Of a stretch of DNA of 64,000 bases, positions 25,741 to 34,399 are shown in pieces. The DNA lies in the NCBI RefSeq assembly GCF_029952525.1, contig NZ_JASAOF010000001.1, positions 124,001 to 188,000 on the forward strand, in the 5' to 3' direction. Both the position numbers and the translations under genes were made by a program. The notes below the pieces were generated by a model. That model was not told the DNA's origin, did not search any database, and saw nothing but the letters and a program-made list of their open reading frames with translations. Source of the stretch: Saccharopolyspora ipomoeae. Its GTDB lineage: Bacteria > Actinomycetota > Actinomycetes > Mycobacteriales > Pseudonocardiaceae. The stretch's first letter is position 1. Every line of letters starts with the position of its first letter.

Positions 25741-26535
25741 TCAAGGTAGGCCCGCAGCGACCGGCTGTCTTCTCCGATCTTGCGCAATCGGCGAGGCCAG
25801 CGGCGGCAGCGCGACCAGCACCGGGGCCGACCAGGGCGGCACGACCCGCAGGGTGATCTCGCGGTCCTCCGGCCGCCGCCCGGGTCCGATGCGCACGGGC
25901 GCGGGTGAGCCGCCGACGACGTTCCAGCCCGGCACCAGCTGCTCGGTGTGCTCGGCGCGGGCGGAGAACGCCGTGGCCAGCAACCAGTACGTGCCGGCCG
26001 CGATGCCGGTGAGCGCGAAGCAGCCCAGCTCGTCGAGCAGCGCCCCGACGACCGGCACGCCGCGCGGGGCGCGCTGCGGGAACAGGCCGACGTAGATCGC
26101 GGCCTCCCCGCCGAGCGCGAGCAGGGCGTCCGGGGCGAGGTGGACCGCGCCGGTGACGGTGCCGCCCGCGCCGGTTTCACCGGTCATGACGGGCCGGGGC
26201 GGGGCGTCGCTGAGCAGGTCGGGCAGCCTGCGGAACTGCACCGGGGACAGGCCGATGTCGGCGGTGAACCGGCGGGTGAAGGTGCCGACTGAGCTGAAGC
26301 CGACCTCGCAGCAGATGTCGCTGACGCGCTCGTCGGTCTCCAGCAGCAGCCGTTTGGCCCGCTGGAACCGGTGCGCGGCGAGGAACTTGCCGGGTGGCTG
26401 CCCGTGGGCGCGCTCGAACGCGCGGGCGAGGTGGAAGGGGCTGTAGCCGACGTGATCGGCGACGTCGGACAGCGTGATCGGTTCCCGCGCGTGCCCGGCG
26501 ATGAAGCGCGCGGCCTCGACTGCGACGTTCGACAT
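25741..26535 (-). CDS. AraC-family transcriptional regulator
   Basis: 264 residues from the ATG at 26535 (ribosome site ggggaaggtggag). An N-terminal double helix-turn-helix: [50 protein letters not shown] (recognition helix 1) and [33 protein letters not shown] (helix 2), followed by a C-terminal region of about 140 residues probably for ligand or protein binding (GyrI-like possibility). It reads in the same direction as the Asp-box/MoaD-like pair and could be in the same transcript. Confidence 0.86.
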   Translation of the reverse strand: MSNVAVEAARFIAGHAREPITLSDVADHVGYSPFHLARAFERAHGQPPGKFLAAHRFQRAKRLLLETDERVSDICCEVGFSSVGTFTRRFTADIGLSPVQFRRLPDLLSDAPPRPVMTGETGAGGTVTGAVHLAPDALLALGGEAAIYVGLFPQRAPRGVPVVGALLDELGCFALTGIAAGTYWLLATAFSARAEHTEQLVPGWNVVGGSPAPVRIGPGRRPEDREITLRVVPPWSAPVLVALPPLASPIAQDRRRQPVAAGLP

Positions 26536-26670
26536 CTCCACCTTCCCCCGTTCGGCCCAGTCCCGGCGGCATGACGCGACGGTACCCCGCACATCCGACA
26601 TTCCGGATTCGAAATCGGCCCGAGACCCGGCTGGGCTAGGCTGCACGGGTTTGATCTTGGGAGATCGGGG

Positions 26671-27830
26671 GTGTCGGTGCGGAAGCTGGTGCGGCGAGTC
26701 CGGTCCGGGTTCGATCGCGCGTGGTACGCGGCGGTGCGGGCGTGGCCGCTGTCGCTGGTGGCGCTGGGCGCGCTGCTGATCGCGGTCGCGCTGCTGCCGG
26801 TGGCGGTCGGGATCGCGCCGGCGGTGCTCCTGCTGTGCTGGGCGGTGTCCTGCTGGCCGCGCACCTGCGCGGGGTGCGCGGCCGCTGGGCCGGTCACGAC
26901 TTCTCCCCCGCCGCAGAACCGTTTCCGCACACCGAGATCGGAGTTCCGGCCGCCTACCCGGAGTCCTGGTTCGTGCCGCTGGCCGGTCGCGGGACGGCGC
27001 TGCTCAGCGACGACATCGACCACGCCGTGCGGGAGCGCCGCTTCGCGGTGCGCCTGGCCGAGCGGCCCTACCGGCCCGCGCCGCTGCTGCGCGCGACCGC
27101 ACCGCACCTGCCGGCCCTGCGCTCGGCGGAGAGCCCGCTGTTCAACGGCCCGGTGGTGGGGTTGCGCACCGATCCGCTGCCGGGCCCCGGCGATGCCGAG
27201 GTGCGGCTGCACCGGGCTCGCTTCTTCGACTTCCAGTGCTCCAACGAGCTGTGCGGCCTGCGGATCGCCGAACGCGGGTCCGGCGAGGTGTTCGACGCCC
27301 GCCGCGCGCTGCTGACCGATGCGGCGGGCCGGTTGCGACCGCTCGACGCCGGTGAGCTCGCCGACGTGGTGGGCGTGTCGACGCTGGCGTTCACCACCGA
27401 TGGGCTGCTGGTGATCGTCGGCGACGGCGACCCGTCCGGCAGCGGCTCGCTGGAGCCGCGGGACCTGGTCACCGCGGACGGTGCGCCGCGCCGGGAGCTG
27501 GCCGAGGTGCTGTGCACCGGCATGGAGCGCGAGCTGCGCGAGGAGACCGGGCTGGCGCGGGGTTCGGTTGCCGGAACCGAGCTCACCGGGTTCGCGCGGT
27601 GGATGGAGCGCGGCGGGAAACCGGAGTTCTTCGGCATCACCCGGCTGTCGGTGTCCAGCGCGAGCCTGCACGGCGACGACGTGTCGTTCCTGGAGGTCGA
27701 CCTGGCGACGCTGCGCCGGGAGCTGCGCACCGGCGCGGGCCTGCTGGAGGCGCCGAGCCTCCCGCAGCCGATCCGGGAGCACGGGACGCTGCCGCTGCTG
27801 CTGGCGATCCGCGCGGCGGCGCTGCGGTAG
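26671..27830 (+). pseudogene. membrane-anchored Nudix-like protein with a frameshift
   Basis: From the GTG at 26671 the first frame gives a basic N-terminus and two membrane helices (WPLSLVALGALLIAVALLPV...) to about residue 58. Conserved-looking sequence then continues in the -1 frame from about 26845 (GGVLLAAHLRGVRGRWAGHDF) to the stop at 27830. That part ends in a Nudix-box match (MERELREETGLARG) of hydrolases acting on nucleoside diphosphates linked to X. One base appears to be missing in the tgctgggcgg stretch near 26835-26850. The alternative reading is an intact soluble CDS starting at the GTG at 26874. Sequencing error or true mutation cannot be separated here. Confidence 0.6.
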
Positions 27831-27893
27831 GGGAATCCTTCAGCTCCGCACCGGGAATCACCGATGGCGACCGGTCGCGGATCTTCCTAGCGT
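27826..27893 (+). promoter_or_regulatory. promoter with bipartite cluster operator, upstream of the MHS transporter
   Basis: Box 1 GGTAGGGGAATCCTTCAG at 27826-27843, box 2 GGGAATCACCGAT at 27853-27865 and a -10-like TAGCGT at 27888-27893. Two further promoters of the same cluster (31529 and 33246) carry matching boxes, with 43-45 bases between box 1 and the -10 hexamer. Confidence 0.6.
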
Positions 27894-27934
27894 TGATCGG
27901 CACGAGGCGGTTCCTCGACCGAGAAGGACGCGCC

Positions 27935-29237
27935 ATGCCTGTGCTCAGCGAGAACGGCGCGCGCACCGGTGCCGGGCGGATCGGCCTGGCCAGCGGGGTG
28001 GGTGCGACGCTGGAGTTCTACGACTTCGCGATCTACGGCACCGCCGCGGCCCTGGTGTTCGGGCAGATCTTCTTCCTCAGCGACGACGAGTGGTTCGGCG
28101 CCTTCCTGGGGCTGGCGACGTTCGCCGTCGGGTTCCTGTTCACACCGCTCGGAGCGCTGCTGTTCGGCTGGGTCGGCGACCGGTTCGGGCGCCGGTTCTC
28201 GCTGCTGCTGACGTTCGCGGTGATGGGGTCGGCGACGCTGCTGATGGGCGTGCTGCCCTCGTACCTGGCGATCGGGATCACCGCACCCCTGCTGCTGATC
28301 GTGCTGCGCGTGTTCCACGGGCTGGCGCGCGGCGGGGAGATCGGGGGCGCGGCGGTGCTGGCCGTCGAGCACGCGCCCGCGCACCGCCGGGGCCTGTACG
28401 GGTCGTTCGCCGCGCTGGGCTCGCCGCTCGGGCAGCTGCTGGCGAACCTGGCCTTCTCGCTGGTCCTGCTGATGCCGATGCGGGCCCGTGATCGACTGGG
28501 GCTGGCGGGTGCCGTTCCTGGTCGGCGGGCTCGTGCTGGCGCTGGGCGTGTGGGCGCGGCGCGGTGTCGCCGAGACGCCGGAGTTCGCGGCGCTGCCGCG
28601 CGACCGGAAAACCCCTCTCGCAGCGGTGCTCCGGGAGGGCTGGCGGCGGTTGATGCTGGCGGCCGGGGTGAACCTGGGGCTCAACGCCAACATGTTCATC
28701 CTCGCGACGTTCATGCTCTCCTACGCCACCGCCGCCGCACCGCAGGGCCTCGCGCTGCCGAGGCAGCCGATCGTGCTGGGCAGCGTCGTCGGGTTGCTGT
28801 GCCACTCGGTCACGATCGTGCTGGCCTGCTGGTTGTCGGACCGGCTGGGCCGCAAACCGGTGATGCTGTCGGGAGCGGTGGCCGCGCTGGCCTACGCGCT
28901 GGTGATGTTCCGGATCGCCGACATCGGCACGCCGCTGGCCGTGGGGGTGGCGGTGATCATCGGGTTCACCCTCGGCGGGTTCCTGTTCGGGCCGCTGCTG
29001 ACCTACTTCTCGGAGCTGTTCAGCGTCGAGCAGCGGCAGTCCGGGGTGGGGCTGGCGTTCCAGCTCGGCAGCGTGCTCGGCGGCGGGCTCGCGCCGGTCA
29101 TCGCCAACCGGCTGATCGCGGTCACCGGCAGCTCGACCGCCGTCGGCTGCTACATCGCCGCCGGGTTGCTGGTGTCGCTGCCGTGCCTGCTCGCCCTGCC
29201 CGAAACCGCGCCCGCGCGCACGAGAGGAGCCGCATGA
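27935..29237 (+). pseudogene. MHS-family MFS transporter with a +1 frameshift
   Basis: Metabolite:H+ symporter-type MFS protein, about 434 residues when corrected. The ATG at 27935 opens RIGLASGVGATLEFYDFAIYGTAAALVFG, the MHS signature, and GDRFGRRFSLLLTF (motif A). The frame leaves homology at about 28480 (LLMPMRA) and resumes one base later as VIDWGWRVPFLVGGLVLALG, running to the TGA at 29237. One extra C in the run at 28484-28487 explains it. Likely an aromatic-acid uptake carrier for this catabolic cluster. The disruption is either an assembly error or would make uptake defective. Its stop overlaps the next gene (ATGA). Confidence 0.8.
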
Positions 29238-29782
29238 CCGAGTCGACGATCGCCGCGCTGACCAGGCGGATCGAGGTGCTGGAGGCCGAGGCCGAGGTCC
29301 GCCGGATCCAGGCCCGGTACCTGTTCCTGTGCGACACGCCGTGCCCGGAGTTCGGGGTGCGCGACGACGCCGAGCGCATCGACAGGATCATCGAGCTCTA
29401 CGCCCCCGACGCTGTCTGGGAGGGCGTGGGCGAGCACTACGACGGCCAGTTCGGGCGCGCCGAGGGGCACGCGGCGATCCGGGCGCACTTCGAGCGGTTC
29501 TGGAGCCGGGAGCCGGCGCTGGTGCTCAACGCGCACTACCTGACCTCGGAGCAGATCCGCGTGGACGGCGACGAGGCGACCGGGCTGTGGATCCACCTGC
29601 AGCCGTGGCTGTTCGCCGACGGCAGCGGGGTGCTGCGCTCCAGCAGGCTCAACAACGCCTTCCGCCGGGACCCCGACGGCTGGAAGATCACCCGCACGCG
29701 CACCGAGAACGTGCTCATCGCTCCCCTGCCCGCGCGGTTCGCCACCGACCACCCGACGGCGTCGGTGCTGCTGGACCCGTAA
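29234..29782 (+). CDS. SnoaL-like (NTF2-fold) protein, candidate IacI
   Basis: 182 residues; starts with a coiled helix (TRRIEVLEAEAEVRRIQARYLFLCD) and the NTF2/SnoaL pattern DRIIELYAPDAVWEGVGEHYDG. Translationally coupled to the MHS transporter and in the same cluster as flavin-monooxygenase and Rieske oxygenase genes. The iac clusters of proteobacteria include a small protein of this kind, IacI; the assignment here rests on context. Confidence 0.7.
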   Translation: MTESTIAALTRRIEVLEAEAEVRRIQARYLFLCDTPCPEFGVRDDAERIDRIIELYAPDAVWEGVGEHYDGQFGRAEGHAAIRAHFERFWSREPALVLNAHYLTSEQIRVDGDEATGLWIHLQPWLFADGSGVLRSSRLNNAFRRDPDGWKITRTRTENVLIAPLPARFATDHPTASVLLDP

Positions 29783-29855
29783 CCAGATCGGACCTGTCCG
29801 GGAGCCGTTCCGGCTGCCTAGTCTTGTCCTGTTCCCTGGTTCGCCTGGAGGGATC

Positions 29856-30476
29856 TTGACGACGTCTTCCACCCCGGTGGTGCACATCGTCGACGACGAC
29901 GAGGCGCACCGGCAGTCCCTGGTGTTCCTGCTCAGGACGGTCGGCGTGCAGGCGCTGACCTACCCGGACGCGACCGGGTTCCTCGACGAGTTCGACCCGG
30001 CCGAGCCCGGTGTGGTGATCGTCGACGTGCGGATGCCCGGGTTGAGCGGGTTCCAGCTGCAGGAGGCGCTGTTCGAGCGGGAGTACCCGGCGCCGGTGAT
30101 CTTCTGCTCGGCGCACGGCGACATCCCGATGTCGGTGCGCGCGATGCGCCTCGGCGCGGTGGACTTCCTGGAGAAGCCGTACGAACCGCAGCGCATGCTC
30201 GACGTCGTCCAGGACCAGCTGCGCGAGGCCGAGCAGTCCTTCACCGCCCACGCCGAACGCCTGCGCGTCCGCGAGCGGATCTCGACCCTCACCCCGCGCG
30301 AGCGCGAGGTCCTGCGCCTGGTCGTCGACGGCCTCTCCAGCCAGCTCATCGCCCGGAACCTCGGCACCAGCGTGAAAACCGTTGACGTGCACCGAGCCCG
30401 CATCAAGGCCAAGACGAACGCCGACAGCCTCGGCACCCTGGTCCGAGACCTCCTCCACCACTCGATCCCCCTCTGA
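29856..30476 (+). CDS. FixJ-family response regulator
   Basis: 206 residues from a TTG at 29856 behind tggaggga. The receiver domain has acidic residues D13-D15, phospho-acceptor D57 in VVIVDVRMPG and the lysine in FLEKPYEP; a LuxR-type helix-turn-helix follows (LTPREREVLRLVVDGLSSQLIARNLGTSVKTVDVHRARI). Its natural partner is the PAS histidine kinase at 31622-33112. FixJ/StyR-type systems commonly control aromatic catabolism, and the bipartite promoter element in this cluster is its likely binding site. Its own promoter shows TGCCTAGTCT, similar to the other -10 regions, but no box 1. Confidence 0.88.
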   Translation: MTTSSTPVVHIVDDDEAHRQSLVFLLRTVGVQALTYPDATGFLDEFDPAEPGVVIVDVRMPGLSGFQLQEALFEREYPAPVIFCSAHGDIPMSVRAMRLGAVDFLEKPYEPQRMLDVVQDQLREAEQSFTAHAERLRVRERISTLTPREREVLRLVVDGLSSQLIARNLGTSVKTVDVHRARIKAKTNADSLGTLVRDLLHHSIPL

Positions 30477-30485
30477 CCCCACGAA

Positions 30486-30767
30486 GTTCTCATGAAAACT
30501 GACACCGGAGGTCGATGTCCAGATGAACGAAGTTTTCATGAAAACTTCCCCCACCCCCAAACCAACCAAACCGAGGAACCCCAAGGAGGAAAAGTCGAAA
30601 CCCCCTCTTCACCAAACCCTTTCATCGACCACGAGGCGATCGGCTCTCGATTGAGTGAGACAGTTTTCATGAAAACTGACACCGGAGAACGACCTCGGGG
30701 TGGGAAAGTTTTCATGAAAACTGACATCGGAGGTTGACGTTGGGGTGGGGGAGGTTTTCATGAGAAC
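30486..30767. repeat. array of five palindromic repeats (core GTTTTCATGAAAAC)
   Basis: Copies at 30486-30499 (one mismatch), 30532-30545, 30663-30676, 30708-30721 and 30754-30767 (one mismatch). The second extends to a perfect 20-bp palindrome (30529-30548), the third to 18 bp (30661-30678). Adjacent copies are 45-46 bases apart and three are followed by TGACAYCGGAG; the later two intervals contain GGGGTGGG. The array fills the space between two convergent genes and covers the stop codon of the gene at 30758. Confidence 0.9.
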
Positions 30768-31039
30768 TTCGTTTGGTCGGGTTCGGTCCAGGTGGCTTCG
30801 GCCGTCCAGTAGTGCATGCCCGAGGGGCTGATGCCGTGGTGCCACGGGGTGGTGCGGCGCAGGAGGGGTTCGACCCGGGCGGTGGCGGCGTCGGCGGCGT
30901 CCGGGCCGTCGGCGTCGACGAGCCAGTGGACCCATTCGAGCTCGCGGCCCGCGGTGTCGTGGACGAACAGGTCGACGTGCCGCCAGCCGTAGCCGTGGGT
31001 GTCCTCGTAGCAGGTCAGGGTCATCTTCCGGTCATCCAC
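30758..31039 (-). CDS. hypothetical protein (93 aa)
   Basis: Starts at a GTG at 31039 with gggag upstream, overlapping the flavin reductase gene by eight bases; an internal ATG at 31024 is an alternative. Soluble, rich in aromatic residues and histidine (YGWRHVDLFVHDTAG, WVHWLVDADGPDAAD, TTPWHHGISPSGMHYWTAEATW). Not recognised. Coupling to the flavin reductase suggests a role in the same pathway. Confidence 0.65.
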   Translation of the reverse strand: MDDRKMTLTCYEDTHGYGWRHVDLFVHDTAGRELEWVHWLVDADGPDAADAATARVEPLLRRTTPWHHGISPSGMHYWTAEATWTEPDQTKFS

Positions 31040-31529
31040 GACGCGCTCCCGCCAGGCTGTGGAACTCCCGCTGGAAGTACACGAGGCCGCCGCTGCCGGA
31101 GCGTGTGATCACCCGCTCGACCTCGACGAACATCACCGAGTGCGAACCCTGCGCGCGCACCTGGCTCAAGCGCCCGATCAGCGAGGCGGCCGCGTCGCGC
31201 AGCACCGGCACCTCGGCGAAGTCGCAGACCTCGCCGGTGAACCGCTCGTGCATCGGCAGCGCCCCGGCGAAGCGCAGCGCCAGGTCCCGCTGACCGGATC
31301 CGAGGACGTTGACGCAGGCCCGCTCGTTGGCCGCGAGCACGTCGTGGGCGCGGCTGGCGCGGTGCACGCACACCAGCATCGTCGGCGGCTCGTCGGTGAC
31401 CGAGCAGGCTGCGCTGACGGTGATGCCGGCCCGTCCGCGCGGCCCGTCGGTGGTGACGATGTTGACCCCGGCCGACAGGTTCGCCATCGCCGCGCGGAAC
31501 TCGCGCTGCGCGGCCGTCAGATCTGCCAC
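31032..31529 (-). CDS. flavin reductase (HpaC/IacG type)
   Basis: 165-residue FMN-binding split-barrel flavin reductase from a GTG at 31529 (ribosome site gggaggagg). Marks: FRAAMANLSAGVNIVTTDGPRGRAGITVSAACSVTDEPPTMLVCV and the terminal GLVYFQREFHSL. It would supply reduced flavin to the acyl-CoA-dehydrogenase-like monooxygenase at 33246. Occupies the iacG role in the proposed pathway. It has its own promoter with the cluster operator. Confidence 0.85.
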   Translation of the reverse strand: MADLTAAQREFRAAMANLSAGVNIVTTDGPRGRAGITVSAACSVTDEPPTMLVCVHRASRAHDVLAANERACVNVLGSGQRDLALRFAGALPMHERFTGEVCDFAEVPVLRDAAASLIGRLSQVRAQGSHSVMFVEVERVITRSGSGGLVYFQREFHSLAGARRG

Positions 31530-31578
31530 ACCGCCTCCTCCCACCGGCTTCCCCGCGAACCTACGGCCGCCGACCACC

Positions 31579-31626
31579 CGCCCGGTATCGAGATTTCCCC
31601 GCCGCACCCTGAAGTTTTCCCCTACC
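31579..31626 (-). promoter_or_regulatory. bipartite cluster operator upstream of flavin reductase
   Basis: On the minus strand: box 1 GGTAGGGGAAAACTTCAG (31626-31609), box 2 GGGAAATCTCGAT (31599-31587), then a -10-like TAGGTT 45 bases after box 1. Box 1 overlaps the end of the kinase gene. Same order, orientation of box 2 and spacing as the promoters at 27826 and 33147. Confidence 0.55.
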
Positions 31627-33112
31627 CGGGCGGCAGCGAGAAGCCGAAGACGGAGCCTCCGCCGTCGCGGGGTTCGCACCAGATGGCGCCGTGCTGGCGG
31701 TTGATGATGCGGTGGCTCAGCGCGAGTCCGATGCCGCTGCCGTGCTCCTTGCTGGTGAAGGAGTCGGCGAACACGTCCTCGCGCACGCCGCGTCCCCGGT
31801 CGGCGACGGTGACCGTGCCGCCGTCCTCGCGGGTCTCGGTGACCAGCTCGACGCGCCGGTCCTCCGCGTCGGCCGCGACGATCTCGTCGATGGCGTTGAA
31901 GCACAGGTTGAGCACCACCTGCCCGGTCAGCACCCGTTCGCAGCGCACCGGGACCGGTTCCGGGCTCGCCCGCACCACGACCTCCACGCCCGCCGAATCG
32001 GCGCGCAACCGCACGAAGTAGAGGCATTCGTCGAGCACCGCGTTGAGGTCGACGACCTGCTCGACGTGTTCGAGGTGGCCGACGAACGAGCGCAGCGCGC
32101 CGACGATCGCCGACACCCGGTCGATCTGCCGGTTCGCGCTGTCCAGCCCGTATTCGAGCGCGGCGGTGGTGCCGTCCGGGACCTGGCCGGAGGTTTCGAG
32201 CGCGTGGGCGTGGGCGCGGACCCCGGCGAGGAAGTTGGCCGCGGCGGCCAGCGGCTGGCCGAGCTCGTGGGCGATGGCCATCGCCATGTCGCCCATCGCG
32301 TTGTAGCGGGCCAGGTAGTTCTCGTGCCGGAGCTCCAGTTCGCGCCGCTGCTCGCCGCGCACCCGGGTGGAGACGTCGTGCAGGATCATCAGGAACGCGT
32401 CGACGTCGCGCAGCCGTTCCAGACCGCCCTCCAGCGTCACGGGTTCGGCGCCGGGGATCTCCAGCCGCACGGGCGCGACCGGGTCGGCCGCGGCGGACGC
32501 CTCCGCCCAGCTGGTCTCGGCTCCGTCGCGGCGCAGCCGGGCGTAGGACTCCAGCAGCCGCCCGACGGGCGGGTCGGTGTCACCGGACAGTCCGAGGTGG
32601 GCCAGGGCGGTGTCGGTGGCGAACCGGATCGCTCCGCCGGCGTCGAGCATGAACGCCACGGTCGCGGTGTGCCGGGCGAGGGCGTCGACGTAGGAGGTGG
32701 TCTGGCGCAGCTCGGCCTCCACCCGCTGCTCCCGCTCGACGTCCCGGAACTGCACCATCACCGCAGGTCCCTGGGCCAGTTCGACGCGCACCGCGACGGC
32801 GTCGGTGGGGATGACGCGGCCGGATCTGGACCGGTAGTGCCACTCGATGCGGCTCATGCCCTTCTCGACCGCGTCCTGCAGCCACGCCCGGCCGATCACG
32901 CGGTCGTACTGCTGGGCGGAGCTGCTCATGTGGTTGGCCTTGAGCGGCCGCAGCTCGCTGACGCTCCACTCCAGCAGCGCGCAGGCCGCCGGGTTGGCCC
33001 ACAGGATGTTCTTGGTCGCCGCGTCGTGGATCAGCACGCACAGGTGGGAGGCGCGCATCATCGCGACGAAGTCGGAGTCCACCAGTTCGGGAGCCTGCGG
33101 GTCGACCACCAC
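31622..33112 (-). CDS. PAS-domain sensor histidine kinase (FixL-like)
   Basis: 496 residues from a GTG at 33112, no membrane segments. Two PAS-like regions (about 15-125, with FRDVE at its end, and 140-245), then the phosphoacceptor helix MGDMAMAIAHELGQPLAAAANF (H282), N-box NLCFNAIDE and G-boxes DRGRGVREDVF and KEHGSGIGLALSHRIINRQHGA. Soluble PAS kinases of this type sense cytoplasmic ligands, here probably the aromatic substrate. Partner of the FixJ-type regulator at 29856. Divergent from the iacA-E-like operon. Confidence 0.88.
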   Translation of the reverse strand: MVVDPQAPELVDSDFVAMMRASHLCVLIHDAATKNILWANPAACALLEWSVSELRPLKANHMSSSAQQYDRVIGRAWLQDAVEKGMSRIEWHYRSRSGRVIPTDAVAVRVELAQGPAVMVQFRDVEREQRVEAELRQTTSYVDALARHTATVAFMLDAGGAIRFATDTALAHLGLSGDTDPPVGRLLESYARLRRDGAETSWAEASAAADPVAPVRLEIPGAEPVTLEGGLERLRDVDAFLMILHDVSTRVRGEQRRELELRHENYLARYNAMGDMAMAIAHELGQPLAAAANFLAGVRAHAHALETSGQVPDGTTAALEYGLDSANRQIDRVSAIVGALRSFVGHLEHVEQVVDLNAVLDECLYFVRLRADSAGVEVVVRASPEPVPVRCERVLTGQVVLNLCFNAIDEIVAADAEDRRVELVTETREDGGTVTVADRGRGVREDVFADSFTSKEHGSGIGLALSHRIINRQHGAIWCEPRDGGGSVFGFSLPPG

Positions 33113-33146
33113 CGCCCCAGGTTAGATCCCCGTTGAGGCACCGTCG

Positions 33147-33213
33147 CTGAAGATTTCCCCTACCCGCCACCTGGGCAATCCCGATGTCCTCGCGCGCCGT
33201 CGCTGCCTAGCGT
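33147..33213 (+). promoter_or_regulatory. promoter with bipartite cluster operator, upstream of the iacA-like operon
   Basis: Box 1 is inverted here (CTGAAGATTTCCCCTACC, 33147-33164), box 2 GGGCAATCCCGAT follows at 33173-33185 in the usual orientation, and TAGCGT at 33208-33213 is the -10-like element, 43 bases after box 1. The site also lies upstream of the divergent kinase gene, so it may serve both. Confidence 0.6.
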
Positions 33214-33245
33214 CGAAGCACACCCGGACGACGAGGAGCGTGCCC

Positions 33246-34379
33246 ATGCCCCAGGGAACCGCCGGTGGCGCGCTGTGGGAGTCGGTGCTGGCCGAGCTCG
33301 CCGAGCGCCGCGAGGAGTTCCACGCGCAGTCCTACGTCCCGCGCGACTTCGTCGGCAGGCTCAAGGAGCTGGGCCTGTTCCGCGCCTCCACCCCGGCCCG
33401 CTTCGGCGGCGATCCGATGTCGCCGCCGGAGTTCCTGCGCGCGGTCGAGCGGATCTCGGCGGTGGACGGATCGACGGGCTGGGTGGCCGGTTTCGGCTCG
33501 GCGGGCACCTACCTGGCGTGCCTGCCGCTGGACACCCAGGCCGAGCTCTACGCCGATGGGCCGGACGTGGTCTACGGCGGCGCGATGTTCCCGGTCAACC
33601 CGGTCACCCGCACCGACGGCGGCTACCTGATCGAGGGCCGGTGGCGGTTCGCCAGCGGCTGCATGGGCGCCGACCTGCTCAGCGTCGGCATCCCCGGCGA
33701 CGCCGACGGCGACAACCGGCCGCGCGCGGCGATGCTGCGGCCCGAGCAGGTCGAGATCGTGCGGGACTGGGACGTCACCGGCATGCGTGCTTCGGGCTCG
33801 TTCGACGTGGTCGTCGACGGCGTGGAGGTGCCGCGCGAGTGGACGTTCATCCGGGGCGGCGAGCCGTGCGTGGACGAGCCGCTGTACCGCTACCCCGCCA
33901 TCGGCTACCAGGCCCAGGTGCACGCCGCGGTGGGCCTGGGGGTGGCGCGGGCGGCCCTGGATTTCGCCTCGCGGGCGGGGGCACGCACCGGCGTCACGGG
34001 CGCGCCGCCGCTGGCCGACCGGGCCTACTACCGCACCGGGTACGCCCAAGCGGTGGCGGCGATGCGGTCGGCGCGGGCGTTCTACTACGAGGTCGCCGAG
34101 GAGGTCTGGGGCGCGGTCGACGGCGGCGCGGACGTCTCCGACGAGCAGAACGCGCTGGTCAGGCTCTCGGCGACGCACGTGGCGGCGACCGCGGCGCAGG
34201 TGGTGCACGAGGTGTGCGGGTTCTCCGGGACCGCGACCATCGACAACGCCCACCCGCTGCAGCGGATGCGCCAGGACTCGCAGGTGCCTGCGCTGCACGC
34301 GTTCCTGATGCCCTCGATGTACGACGCCGCCGGGGCCGTGCTGCTCGGGCGGCCGCCGACGGTGCCGGGTTTCCGCTGA
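33246..34379 (+). CDS. flavin-dependent monooxygenase, acyl-CoA dehydrogenase fold (candidate IacA)
   Basis: 377 residues. The ATG at 33246 is chosen over the GTG at 33240 because GAGGAG lies seven bases before it. Acyl-CoA dehydrogenase/HsaA-type oxygenase: LKELGLFRASTPARFGGD, ERISAVDGSTGWVAGFGSAGTYLA, RWRFASGCMGADL, VTGMRASGSFDVVVDGVEVP, and C-terminal QVVHEVCGFSGTATIDNAHPLQRMRQDSQV. Group D flavin monooxygenases of this fold use FMNH2/FADH2 from a separate reductase (31032-31529). In the iac pathway IacA oxygenates the indole ring of indole-3-acetate. First gene of a five-gene operon. Confidence 0.82.
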   Translation: MPQGTAGGALWESVLAELAERREEFHAQSYVPRDFVGRLKELGLFRASTPARFGGDPMSPPEFLRAVERISAVDGSTGWVAGFGSAGTYLACLPLDTQAELYADGPDVVYGGAMFPVNPVTRTDGGYLIEGRWRFASGCMGADLLSVGIPGDADGDNRPRAAMLRPEQVEIVRDWDVTGMRASGSFDVVVDGVEVPREWTFIRGGEPCVDEPLYRYPAIGYQAQVHAAVGLGVARAALDFASRAGARTGVTGAPPLADRAYYRTGYAQAVAAMRSARAFYYEVAEEVWGAVDGGADVSDEQNALVRLSATHVAATAAQVVHEVCGFSGTATIDNAHPLQRMRQDSQVPALHAFLMPSMYDAAGAVLLGRPPTVPGFR

Positions 34380-34399
34380 CCTCGACCCAGGGAGCTGAC

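Noticed and set aside
30492-30737. 81-codon ORF across the palindrome array
   Set aside because: Its repeated VFMKTDTG peptides come from the DNA repeat; both strands are open for the same reason.
30486-30767. CRISPR array
   Set aside because: Repeats are palindromic 14-mers with conserved, not unique, intervals, and there are no cas genes.
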